Shown here one piece after another: positions 1 through 8,250 of a stretch of 64,000 nucleotides of DNA. This stretch comes from JAGDZR01 sp049115695 (GTDB lineage Bacteria; Bacteroidota; Bacteroidia; Cytophagales; Cyclobacteriaceae). Numbering within the stretch: the stretch's first letter is position 1; each line of letters begins with the position of its first letter. Made by a program: the position numbers and the translations under genes. The DNA is taken from NCBI GenBank assembly GCA_049115695.1, contig JAGDZR010000012.1, positions 381,807-445,806 of the forward strand. The letters run 5' to 3'. The notes below the pieces were generated by a model. It did not search any database. It was given only the letters and a program-made list of their open reading frames with translations, and was not told the origin of the DNA.

Positions 1-128
1 TTAAACAAGTTGGTTTCGAATGAATCACCTATCCCACTAATCGATCCTCCACCTTTTGGAAATGATATCTCCTGAACAGATATTGGTTTACTTTCTGATG
101 GTTCAGATGGCTTAGGGACTGATTTCAT
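1..128 (-). CDS. SpvB/Tc-toxin B-like protein, N-terminal fragment
   Basis: Only the first 42 codons are present; the gene continues beyond base 1. Translation from the ATG whose first base is 128 gives a short Pro/Ser-rich leader and then ISFPKGGGSISGIGDSFETN. That segment matches the consensus opening of the SpvB family (Salmonella SpvB N-terminal domain, also the TcaC/TcdB B-component of insecticidal Tc complexes), where I-S-x-P-K-G-G-G and G-I-G-x-x-F are hallmarks. Known family members are large, often RHS-containing proteins that form the shell for a toxic C-terminus. No signal peptide is visible, as expected for Tc-type B components. The body and effector end lie outside the window, so the full architecture cannot be judged. 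A different ATG ten bases upstream is out of frame and soon stops. Confidence 0.7.
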   Translation of the reverse strand, partial: MKSVPKPSEPSESKPISVQEISFPKGGGSISGIGDSFETNLF

Positions 129-494
129 TAAATTTCATTATTATATTACATATAACTCATGAAAAAGCATTTTATCTCTTTCTATTTTATATTCACTTGA
201 AAAAGAATTGGACTTTCAGTTGAGTTTTTCACTCAATGTGCAGTGCTTATCAAAGCTATTCATTAAAACATTACAAGTCAATACCCACTTTATGGTAGTT
301 AACGTGTGACATTATAAATAATCTAAGATTGAATTTGATCTTGAATCGATTTGTGTGGTTTCAGGATGAATGTCAGGTAGATTGATTCACCTCTTGATAT
401 TATAAAAGGAAGTCCAAATAGGCTACTTCGGGGATTCAGAGAAACTGAGTCGCTATGTTCAATTTATAATGTCAAACCATTGTGGTCAATACTT
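129..494. other. 366-bp intergenic region
   Basis: Lies between the diverging left-edge gene start and the 3' end of the PqiA-like gene; both genes run leftward. I see no convincing ORF, tRNA or repeat. A weak inverted repeat (GATTCAG, 5-nt loop, CTGAGTC with one G-U pair) sits near 435-455, just beyond the PqiA-like stop codon, without a T-run. It probably holds the promoter of the SpvB-like gene, but no clear -33/-7 motif could be assigned. Confidence 0.4.
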
Positions 495-1745
495 TTAACT
501 AAAAAGAGTAATACCTAGAATAGGGTAGAAGGAACTTGGCAGCACAAAGGATGTGAACATGTAAAACCCAAGTTGTAGGGTCGAATGGTTGGTGGTAAGT
601 ATGTCTAAGCTCGTAGTTAGATCTTCAAGTTGAGTAAGTTGTTCGGTCAAAATACCGGAAAAACCCAGATAGGCCATAAATATTGAAACCACCATTACAT
701 CAGCCATTGACCATTTTCCTGATTTGAATATCAAGAATTTGATAATCCGATTGTTTATTAAGTTTTCATTATGGAGTAAAGCCATTGATGCAAATAACTT
801 GGAGAAGGGGAATAGAACACTGAACATCAGAACCAATAAGCCTACCAGGAATAGATTGGCCTTACCTTGTGAAAGCATTAAATATACTACTTCAAGGATG
901 CTTTTGCTTTTGTAGTAAAGAACCTGATTTTGAAAGCTAACATTTTCTCCTAACAGACTAAAGCTCATGGATGATATGCGTGCATCAATGTCAATCATAG
1001 GAAAGAGTAGACCGAGGAATAGCACAATCAAAGACAATAATGAAATCAAGAGGAATTCTACTCTATTCGGATTCTTGTTCAGAATAAACCAGATTGTTTG
1101 ACACACAACAAGAAGGAATAATAAAGCTGACCTTAAGAAATTGTTTTGACCCACATCTGATAACCGATTATTGATTTCTGCTGTTATTTCAGTTTTGCTT
1201 TCTCCTTGGTACTTGGAATATATTCTATCACGTTCAGAGTAGTCTAGTTCTGAGAAGGTTTTATCAGCATATTGGTCCAGTTTATCTATTAGGTAAGATT
1301 TCACTCGTGATCTATTCTTGGGATCTTGGAAATAAGTAATGATCTCTTCTGTTATGTTTGGTACCTCTTCTTTTAGTCTGTCAAAAAGGCTAACAGTACC
1401 TGCTATCATATTTTTAATTGATAACCCGAACATTGATTTTTGATGGTTAGTCTGTCGGAAATTGACTTCAAATTCTTCTATGGCCTTGTATAAGAATTTT
1501 GAAATTTCGTTGCGCATGTGGTCTTGATTGGCGTCTTCGAAGTTTAATTCCTCAATCTTCTTTGATATAATCTCAGCTAATATGGTCTTCCATTCATCCA
1601 CATTGAATAGTCCGTATTTAACCTTTGATAATTCAATCAAGTCTTGCTGGATGGTCCTCTTTTCATTCTGCACCAAGAATATATTAACCGCCAATGCTAG
1701 AGTTGAAATGAGGAATATGATTTGGATGACAACTTTGAGATTCAT
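495..1745 (-). CDS. PqiA-like integral membrane protein
   Basis: 416 residues. An N-terminal membrane anchor (about 5-24) is followed by a charged periplasmic-type region (about 25-200) and then four to five hydrophobic segments (about 204-223, 230-250, 297-322, 346-365, 393-414). The C-terminal half has features of paraquat-inducible protein A domains: FPM after the second helix, LFPFSKLF near 311-318, and GKWSMADVMVV at 343-353, which resembles the W-S-M-x-D-V-F/M-V motif. PqiA proteins take part in envelope lipid trafficking or stress responses with PqiB/MCE partners, but no MCE gene is adjacent. The large N-terminal domain is not part of the usual PqiA fold and is unrecognised. It appears monocistronic. 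The family assignment rests on motif resemblance only. Confidence 0.55.
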   Translation of the reverse strand: MNLKVVIQIIFLISTLALAVNIFLVQNEKRTIQQDLIELSKVKYGLFNVDEWKTILAEIISKKIEELNFEDANQDHMRNEISKFLYKAIEEFEVNFRQTNHQKSMFGLSIKNMIAGTVSLFDRLKEEVPNITEEIITYFQDPKNRSRVKSYLIDKLDQYADKTFSELDYSERDRIYSKYQGESKTEITAEINNRLSDVGQNNFLRSALLFLLVVCQTIWFILNKNPNRVEFLLISLLSLIVLFLGLLFPMIDIDARISSMSFSLLGENVSFQNQVLYYKSKSILEVVYLMLSQGKANLFLVGLLVLMFSVLFPFSKLFASMALLHNENLINNRIIKFLIFKSGKWSMADVMVVSIFMAYLGFSGILTEQLTQLEDLTTSLDILTTNHSTLQLGFYMFTSFVLPSSFYPILGITLFS

Positions 1746-1984
1746 GATTCAGGCTTTGGATGCATTAGCTCTCAAAAGTTACACGAATTTTACCGTTATA
1801 GATAAAGAACGATCATGAAGGGTTCAAAACTCTCTTTTTATTCTCCTTCTAGTGCATCTTCCTTTGGAATTTGAAGATCATTCAATGATGCTATCTTGCA
1901 ATTACTAGAAGTGTCTAATTGATTGAAATAGAGTACTATAGGAGAGGGGATTAATTGCCAGTTAGTGAGTCGATTGAACTCCCG

Positions 1985-3352
1985 TCACTTTCCGATACAG
2001 AACTTACTGAAGATATTGTCTAGTAAATCATCGGTTGTGATTTCACCGGTAATCTCACCAAGGTGATGCAGAGATTGACGGATGTCCATGGCCAGGAAAT
2101 CATTGGTAACCTCTGCGTCAATGCCATCGATGACAGTGAGTAAGGCTGTTTTGGTTTGAAGCAGACTTTCATAATGCCTTGCATTCGTAACAATCGTGTT
2201 ACCCGTTTTGAAATTATCGAGATTAATGACCTCCGTTACTTTTTGTTTGAGCAACTCAAGGTTTTCTTTAGACAGGGCAGAAATAAAGACGAAGCGAGGA
2301 TCATTCAATTCCTTTTCAAAATCGATGACTGATCTGTCCATCTTGTTTCCCACTGCAATAAAGGGTATACCCAGGTTTTCGAGCCGGTTAATCTCTTTGT
2401 TGATCTCAATCACTGTTTCCTGACTCAGGTCAAAGAGGTAGAGGATCATAGACGCCTCTTTCATTTTGGAGTGAGTGCGTTCAACCCCAATGGCTTCCAC
2501 TTTATCTTTTGTTTCACGAATTCCAGCTGTATCGATGAACCTAAACGAAACTCCATCGATGATCATTTCATCTTCGATAAAATCTCTGGTAGTACCTGGG
2601 ATGTCAGACACAATCGCTTTTTCTTCGTTGAGCAGCGCGTTGAGGAGGGTCGACTTGCCAGCATTGGGTTTACCAGCAATGACAGTTGGAATGCCATTTT
2701 TGATCACATTTCCGAGTGCGAAACTTGAAATAAGCCCTTCGATAGCTACCAGTAATTTTTGAATCAGGGCTTTCAGGTCGTCCCTGGAGGCAAATTCAAC
2801 ATCTTCTTCAGTGAAATCTAGCTCGAGTTCGATCATTGAGGCAAAGTGTATCAACTCTTCTCTAAGCTTTTTGATTTCAGCAGAGAATCCACCTCTCATT
2901 TGATTGATGGCGGCCTGCTGTGCTGTTTCGTTTTCGGATGATATCAAATCAGCAACGGCTTCAGCTTGAGCCAAATCAAATCTTCCGTTTAAAAATGCTC
3001 TTTGAGTAAACTCTCCTGGCTTTGCCAGTCTTCCTCCTGCCTGCATCAGGGCACGGATTACATTTTGTAGTATAAACTGAGATCCATGACACGAAATTTC
3101 GATTACATCTTCTTTGGTATAAGAGTTGGGGCCCTTGAAAACACTGACTAATACTTCATCAAGTATTTTCCCATCTTCACGAAGCGTACCCAGGTGGATA
3201 GAGTGCGAAGCTACTTTGGTGAGGTCCTTGCCTTTGAATAAGGTATTTACAATTTGAAAGCAATCAGGTCCTGAAACCCTGATTACGCCAATGGCGCCAA
3301 CTCCTGGGGGAGTGGCAAGGGCAATAATTGTATTACTAATTGAATCTGGCAA
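1985..3352 (-). CDS. mnmE: tRNA modification GTPase MnmE (TrmE)
   Basis: 455 residues, the usual length. MnmE, with MnmG, installs the carboxymethylaminomethyl group on the wobble uridine of certain tRNAs. Visible features are the N-terminal tetrahydrofolate-binding domain (IALATPPGVGAIGVIRVSG at 10-28), then the inserted Ras-like G domain with P-loop GKPNAGKS at 227-234, switch II DTAG at 274-277 and NKMD at 336-339. The protein ends with the diagnostic FCIGK, whose Cys is essential in characterised homologues. The ATG start at 3352 fits the family N-terminus exactly. It is divergent from the sulfatase gene, sharing a 137-bp intergenic region. Identification is secure. Confidence 0.97.
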   Translation of the reverse strand: MPDSISNTIIALATPPGVGAIGVIRVSGPDCFQIVNTLFKGKDLTKVASHSIHLGTLREDGKILDEVLVSVFKGPNSYTKEDVIEISCHGSQFILQNVIRALMQAGGRLAKPGEFTQRAFLNGRFDLAQAEAVADLISSENETAQQAAINQMRGGFSAEIKKLREELIHFASMIELELDFTEEDVEFASRDDLKALIQKLLVAIEGLISSFALGNVIKNGIPTVIAGKPNAGKSTLLNALLNEEKAIVSDIPGTTRDFIEDEMIIDGVSFRFIDTAGIRETKDKVEAIGVERTHSKMKEASMILYLFDLSQETVIEINKEINRLENLGIPFIAVGNKMDRSVIDFEKELNDPRFVFISALSKENLELLKQKVTEVINLDNFKTGNTIVTNARHYESLLQTKTALLTVIDGIDAEVTNDFLAMDIRQSLHHLGEITGEITTDDLLDNIFSKFCIGK

Positions 3353-3489
3353 GCGCGTACTATTTGGTTAACTGGATAAACTGAATGTTCATGATTAATT
3401 GCAAAATTATAACAATGAAAACTAAAGCAGAGAGCCGGAATGATAGTTGGAAAAGATATAAATTGATCCTGTTATCATCTTTATTAGAA

Positions 3490-5013
3490 ATGCAACAAAT
3501 CCTGAGAATACTAACGCTTTTGTTGATATTGACGGCTTGTCAGCAGCAAAGTGCAAAGCAGCCAAATATTGTCCTGATTTTAGCTGATGATTTGGGATAT
3601 GGCGAATTAGGCATATATGGACAGCAGATTATAGAAACACCTAATTTGGATCAATTGGCGGCTAATGGAATGAGATTCAACCAACACTATGCTGGTGCCC
3701 CGGTTTGTGCCCCATCTCGATTTGTATTATTGACTGGAAGGCATAGTGGTCATGCCCACATACGTGGAAATGATGAATGGAGTGAGCGTGGTGACGTTTG
3801 GAACTTTGCCAGCGCTGTTGAAGATCCAAACCTTGAAGGGCAAAGACCTTTTCCTGGTCATATACCTACTATCGGGAATTTGTTGCAGGACGCAGGGTAT
3901 AAAACTGGGATTGTTGGGAAATGGGGACTGGGTGCTCCCTTGACTGAAGGTGTTCCTAATAACAGGGGATTCGACTTTTTCTATGGATATAATTGTCAAC
4001 GTCAGGCTCACACATTGTATCCAAAACATTTATGGAAAAATAGGGAGAAGGTTTGGTTAGATAATCCATTGGTGGTGCCACGTACAAAATTGGACAGTTT
4101 GGCTGACCCTTATGATCAAAAAAGCTATTCAAAGTTCTTCTTAAACGATTACGCACCAGTGCTGATGCAACGTGAAGCACTTGATTTCATTGATGAAAAT
4201 AAAGATGAACCATTTTTCTTGTACTATGCTACTCCGCTCACCCATGCACCTTTGCAGGTTCCTCAATCTTATTTGAAAAAATATGTTGAGAAAATAGGTG
4301 AAGAGGAACCGTACCTGGGTAATATGGGGTATTTCCCAAGTAGATATCCAAGAGCAACATATGCTGCCATGGTGTCCTACCTTGATGCTCAGGTTGGAGA
4401 AATCATTGAAAAACTCGAGGAAATAGGACAGTTAGATAATACCTTGATCATTTTCACGAGTGATAATGGACCCACCTACAACGGAGGTACCGATTCACCA
4501 TATTTTGATAGTGGAGGACCATTTATGAGTGAGCGAGGGTGGGGAAAAGGGTATACACATGAAGGAGGAATTCGTGTGCCCTTTATTGCTTCATGGCCCG
4601 GTAAAATCGAAAAAGGTAGCGTTAGTAACCTGATCTCCGCTTTCTGGGATATACTCCCAACGTTGACCGAAATAGCAGGCGCACCACAAGTAGACAGCAT
4701 AGACGGTATTAGCTTCCTACCTGAATTATTAGGTCAAGAACAGGAGGAGCATGACTTTTTGTATTGGGAGTTTCCGTCATATGGTGGTCAGCAAGCGGTG
4801 AGAATGGGTAGCTGGAAGGGGATCAGAAAGAACATATTTGATGGGAATATGACAATTGAATTATTTGACCTGAATACTGATCTGGAAGAGCAGGTCAATC
4901 TTGCGGATGAAAATCCTAATGTTATCAGCTTAATGGAAAGAATTATGGTCGAAGAACATTCGCAATCAGAAATTGTCAGGTTTAGAATACCGCAGTTGGG
5001 GGATGAGGATTGA
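3490..5013 (+). CDS. Type I sulfatase, lipoprotein
   Basis: The frame is open from 3385, but the ATG at 3490 is preferred because it gives a clean lipoprotein signal peptide ending in ILTAC (Cys17); 507 residues result. The sulfatase core follows at once: metal-binding ADDLGYGELG (Asp33, Asp34), the CAPSR signature at 73-77 whose Cys is converted to formylglycine in type I sulfatases, and TSDNGP further on. It would hydrolyse sulfate esters, probably on a sulfated polysaccharide or small molecule; the substrate cannot be read from sequence. The maturase (formylglycine-generating enzyme) is not encoded here. No SusC/D or glycoside hydrolase lies next to it, so it looks like a stand-alone cell-surface or periplasmic enzyme. 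Confidence 0.93.
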   Translation: MQQILRILTLLLILTACQQQSAKQPNIVLILADDLGYGELGIYGQQIIETPNLDQLAANGMRFNQHYAGAPVCAPSRFVLLTGRHSGHAHIRGNDEWSERGDVWNFASAVEDPNLEGQRPFPGHIPTIGNLLQDAGYKTGIVGKWGLGAPLTEGVPNNRGFDFFYGYNCQRQAHTLYPKHLWKNREKVWLDNPLVVPRTKLDSLADPYDQKSYSKFFLNDYAPVLMQREALDFIDENKDEPFFLYYATPLTHAPLQVPQSYLKKYVEKIGEEEPYLGNMGYFPSRYPRATYAAMVSYLDAQVGEIIEKLEEIGQLDNTLIIFTSDNGPTYNGGTDSPYFDSGGPFMSERGWGKGYTHEGGIRVPFIASWPGKIEKGSVSNLISAFWDILPTLTEIAGAPQVDSIDGISFLPELLGQEQEEHDFLYWEFPSYGGQQAVRMGSWKGIRKNIFDGNMTIELFDLNTDLEEQVNLADENPNVISLMERIMVEEHSQSEIVRFRIPQLGDED

Positions 5014-5084
5014 GAATTTGGATTTTCAAAAACCAACTCATGACCATGAATGACTGAGTTTCTTGATGGCAAGACTGTGCGACA

Positions 5085-6017
5085 TTAAAAGGAAGGCAAC
5101 AGTTCAGGGAATTCGAAATGGAGTGCTATATAGGCAAAGGCAAGAATCATCAATATTCCTAGTATTGCAAAGGCTATGCCTAGATAACTCCGAAAGTTTT
5201 GCTTGCTGTCGCCGGCTCTACTGATGATCAATACGTCTCCCGGATCATTGCTGTATTTGCTTGTAAGGAAGCGGATTTTGTCTAGACCGTTTGCCTGTGC
5301 GTGATTGACCATTTCTTCCCAATCCTGACTAGATAGTGAGCGTTGTTTTTCATCAGTAGTAAGGTTATTGGCTACTATTTCCTTGTACTGTCTGCCTGGG
5401 TCCAAATGATGCATTTGTCCATAGAAGTAGTGATATTGGTAGATGGGTATCCACTTTTCTTCGATTCGAATTGTCTTTTCGGCTTCCAGATTCTCCATTG
5501 GGAATTCTGAAATGGGTTTTGCTTTTAGCATTGGATGAAGATCACTTGACTTGATGCGTTTGATTTTTGACTTGATGTCTAGTTCTGTTCGCCGTAAGCT
5601 TACCCAGGCATCCCCAGATCCATCAGTTATCAGAAGCAATTTTTGTGCAGAAGATTTCGAGAAAAAGGAAGTCCAGTGACCTTCGCTATTGCGCAATCTT
5701 ATGTAGTTGTTGAAACTAATTGTTGTGAAGTCAGCGGCTAAGTTTGTTAGCCATGTGGTTAAGTTGGATGGCTTGTCTTTTATTTTGGCATAGAGTTCGA
5801 CAAATCCTTCTCTAGCTGCAACGATAGTTGAAGTAGGAGTGATGTTCCTGAGCTTGATTCGTTGTATTTCATTGATCATGCCCTGGATGATAGCCATAAT
5901 AAAGAAGCTCAGGACAGTGATGCCAAGTGCAACTTGCCAGGGAAGGAAAACAAATGCTGTTACCGATACAGCCAAGTAGATCAGACAACCAACTGGCGAA
6001 CTTTTAATTTTAGACAT
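5085..6017 (-). CDS. Membrane protein, possible GIDE/MUL1-like domain
   Basis: 310 residues. Two hydrophobic segments at about 10-28 and 29-47, a soluble central region, and a C-terminal helix at about 283-304 flank what looks like a GIDE-type domain. The N-terminal motif NITPTSTIVAAREGFVELYAKI resembles the T-P-T-S-x-I/V...G-x-V-E-x-x-G start of MUL1/GIDE proteins. A later TDGSGDAWVSL resembles the D-G-T-G-x-A-x-V beta-hairpin of the same family. Bacterial members are uncharacterised and lack the RING finger of eukaryotic MUL1. The gene lies 26 bp downstream of the FeoB permease gene and may be the last gene of that operon. Low-to-moderate confidence for the fold, high confidence that it is a real gene. 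Confidence 0.5.
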   Translation of the reverse strand: MSKIKSSPVGCLIYLAVSVTAFVFLPWQVALGITVLSFFIMAIIQGMINEIQRIKLRNITPTSTIVAAREGFVELYAKIKDKPSNLTTWLTNLAADFTTISFNNYIRLRNSEGHWTSFFSKSSAQKLLLITDGSGDAWVSLRRTELDIKSKIKRIKSSDLHPMLKAKPISEFPMENLEAEKTIRIEEKWIPIYQYHYFYGQMHHLDPGRQYKEIVANNLTTDEKQRSLSSQDWEEMVNHAQANGLDKIRFLTSKYSNDPGDVLIISRAGDSKQNFRSYLGIAFAILGILMILAFAYIALHFEFPELLPSF

Positions 6018-6043
6018 GTTATTACTATTGCAGTAATTGAATA

Positions 6044-7477
6044 TCAGAAATAATTTTCAATGATGCGCCATACCTGAGCAACCATAAATGTCACGATTAA
6101 ACCAAAGACCACTGGCATTGCCGTGGCGACAGTGGTCCATTTCCAGCTTTTTGTTTCTGCATAAATGGTATAGATAGTTGTGCTACAGGGATTGTGTAGC
6201 AAACTAAATAGCATCAGGTTTATGCCAGTTAATAAGGTCCAGCCACCAGCTCGTAAGATGTCTCCTGTCTCTGATGTTGACTCCAGTTCAAACATTACAC
6301 CGTCACCGGCCCCTATACCCATCATGTTTAAATTAGCAACAGTAAGCATGAGAATGGTGGGGATTACGATTTCGTTAGCTGGTATAGCTACGATATAAGC
6401 CAAAAGAATAACGCCATTGAGTCCTAAGAGTATTGCAAAAGGATTGAGAAAATCAATGGTCTGATTAGCAATGCTGAGATCTCCAATCTGAATATTGGAG
6501 ATCAACCAGATTACAGCGCCTGCTGGGGCTGCAAAAACAACCGCTCTCCAGAGTACAATCAGCGTGCGATCAATTAATGAGGTGTAGATCGTCTTCCAGA
6601 ATCTTGGGGGTCGGTAAGGAGGTAACTCAAGTGCGAAGGTTGAGACTTCACCTTTAAGCACAGTTCTTGAAAGCAACCATGAAGAGAAGAATGTAAAGAA
6701 CACACCCAGCATGGCAATGGCAATCACAGAGGCTGTGGCTGTTAAACCACCAAGGCCTGAAGGTACCAGCGCCCCTATGAAAATTGTGGCGATCAAAATT
6801 TGTGTTGGCCAGCGCCCGTTGCAAAGTGAGAAATTGTTAGTGATAATGGCAATTAGTCTTTCTCTTGGGCTGTCGATGATTCTCGTGGCTACAACTCCTG
6901 CAGCATTACAGCCCCATCCCATACTCATGGTGAGTGCCTGTTTACCATGAGCACCTGCTCTCCTAAATGTATCATCCAGGTTAAATGCAACTCTCGGAAG
7001 ATACCCGAAATCCTCCAATAAGGTGAAAAGAGGGAAAAAGATCGCCATTGGCGGTAGCATCACGGCTATTACCCATCCTATGGCAAGGTAGACTCCATCA
7101 ATTAAAAACCCATCCAACCACCAGGGCATTGAAATGGCATTTGCACCCTGTTTGAGTAAAGGATAGATGATATCAAGAAATAAAGTAGCAAGCATCCCGG
7201 AAGGATAGTTGGCTCCTTGTATGGTTACCCATAGTATGATTGATAAAATCATAATCATAATGGGAAAACCAAAAGTTCTACTGGTTAATATCTTGTCCAG
7301 TTTTCTGTCAAAACTATAGTCACCTTCATGCGTATTTCCTTGAACCGACTGTGCAATATCCGCAGCATCAGCATAGATACTTTCAGACAGTCGATCATGA
7401 AAGTCATCACCAACCTGCCAGCGCAGTGAGGAAGCCTGCTTCAATATGCTTTCAGTCCTGTCACTTTGATTTATCAT
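6044..7477 (-). CDS. feoB: Ferrous iron transporter FeoB, membrane permease part
   Basis: 477 residues forming the permease half of FeoB without the G domain, which is encoded by the gene just upstream. Hydrophobic segments include two Gate-type repeats: GWGCNAAGVVATRIIDSPRE with a following NNFSLCNGRWPTQ, and LLHNPCSTTIYTIYAE near the C-terminus. The conserved Cys of each Gate motif is kept, but the surrounding residues (NAAG, NGRWPTQ) differ from the classical NVPA and SARLPVY forms. The ATG overlaps the GTPase stop as ATGA, so the two are probably translationally coupled. It moves Fe2+ across the inner membrane. The split is not a frameshift artefact by appearance, because the downstream part has its own start and a soluble N-terminal linker of about 60 residues. 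Confidence 0.88.
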   Translation of the reverse strand: MINQSDRTESILKQASSLRWQVGDDFHDRLSESIYADAADIAQSVQGNTHEGDYSFDRKLDKILTSRTFGFPIMIMILSIILWVTIQGANYPSGMLATLFLDIIYPLLKQGANAISMPWWLDGFLIDGVYLAIGWVIAVMLPPMAIFFPLFTLLEDFGYLPRVAFNLDDTFRRAGAHGKQALTMSMGWGCNAAGVVATRIIDSPRERLIAIITNNFSLCNGRWPTQILIATIFIGALVPSGLGGLTATASVIAIAMLGVFFTFFSSWLLSRTVLKGEVSTFALELPPYRPPRFWKTIYTSLIDRTLIVLWRAVVFAAPAGAVIWLISNIQIGDLSIANQTIDFLNPFAILLGLNGVILLAYIVAIPANEIVIPTILMLTVANLNMMGIGAGDGVMFELESTSETGDILRAGGWTLLTGINLMLFSLLHNPCSTTIYTIYAETKSWKWTTVATAMPVVFGLIVTFMVAQVWRIIENYF

Positions 7478-8250
7478 GATAATGTTACCAATTCGTTGTT
7501 TCTCAATGCTTCCATTATTCTTTTATCACCGTCAAGCAGTCTCATGGCAATCCATCTAACATTGGGCATATTTGGGAATTCTGATTTTAGTGCGTTAACC
7601 ATTTGTCCAACAGCCTGTTCGACATTTGGAGAAAGGTTTTTGATTCTGTGAGGTTTGCACTGGATTTCACCACTTGCAACATGATCGATCGTATTGATCA
7701 GTTCGGGAATTCCTTCTCCTGATCTGGCTGATGTTGGTATCACCGGAATACCCAGTCTCTTGGCTAGAGCACGATCATCAACTTCTATGTTGTGACGTTT
7801 AGCTTCATCCATCAGGTTGAGACAAAGCACAGCCCGGTCGGTAATCTCCAGCACCTGTAAAACAAGATTCAAATTACGCTCGAGTCTAGATGCATCGACC
7901 ACTATGATCGTTACATCTGGCTGGCCTAAAAGAATGAAATTTCTCGCTACTTCCTCATCCTCTGATGTTGATAGCAAGGAGTAGGTACCTGGCAGGTCAA
8001 TGAGTTTGATTCGCTTGTCGTTGTACTGATATCCACCTTCGGCTCGGGTGACAGTTTTACCTGGCCAATTGCCTGTGTGTTGCCTCAGTCCCGTCAGGGC
8101 GTTGAAAACAGTGCTTTTTCCTGTATTTGGATTGCCAGCAAGCGCCACAACCATATCAGCGTTTTCAATACTTAGGCCGAGTTTCTTGAGCTGCGCTGCA
8201 TTGTAAAATGCGCAATCTTCACAACCTGGTTTTCCTTGTTCCTCGCTCAT
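7474..8250 (-). CDS. feoB: FeoB GTPase domain protein (split FeoB)
   Basis: 258 residues, the G-protein half of FeoB as a separate polypeptide. G1 is GNPNTGKST, G2 contains the Thr of NWPGKTVT, G3 is DLPGTYSL, G4 is NLMD and G5 is TSARSGEG, so GTP binding looks intact. The Feo-type helical domain follows G5. The N-terminus has a short GCEDCAF motif (CxxC) ahead of the G domain, possibly metal binding; this is absent from classical FeoB and is worth noting. The gene overlaps the upstream DtxR-FeoA gene and the downstream permease gene by 4 bp each. It should regulate or drive Fe2+ uptake with the permease. Function is secure at family level. Confidence 0.9.
   Translation of the reverse strand: MSEEQGKPGCEDCAFYNAAQLKKLGLSIENADMVVALAGNPNTGKSTVFNALTGLRQHTGNWPGKTVTRAEGGYQYNDKRIKLIDLPGTYSLLSTSEDEEVARNFILLGQPDVTIIVVDASRLERNLNLVLQVLEITDRAVLCLNLMDEAKRHNIEVDDRALAKRLGIPVIPTSARSGEGIPELINTIDHVASGEIQCKPHRIKNLSPNVEQAVGQMVNALKSEFPNMPNVRWIAMRLLDGDKRIMEALRNNELVTLS

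Noticed and set aside
3385..3489. N-terminal extension of the sulfatase from the upstream ATG
   Set aside because: The extension would place 35 mostly polar residues before the lipoprotein signal peptide, which must be N-terminal.
7474..7477. FeoB broken by a frameshift at the junction of the two halves
   Set aside because: The junction is a clean ATGA overlap, the permease part has its own start and linker, and two upstream gene junctions have the same 4-bp form.
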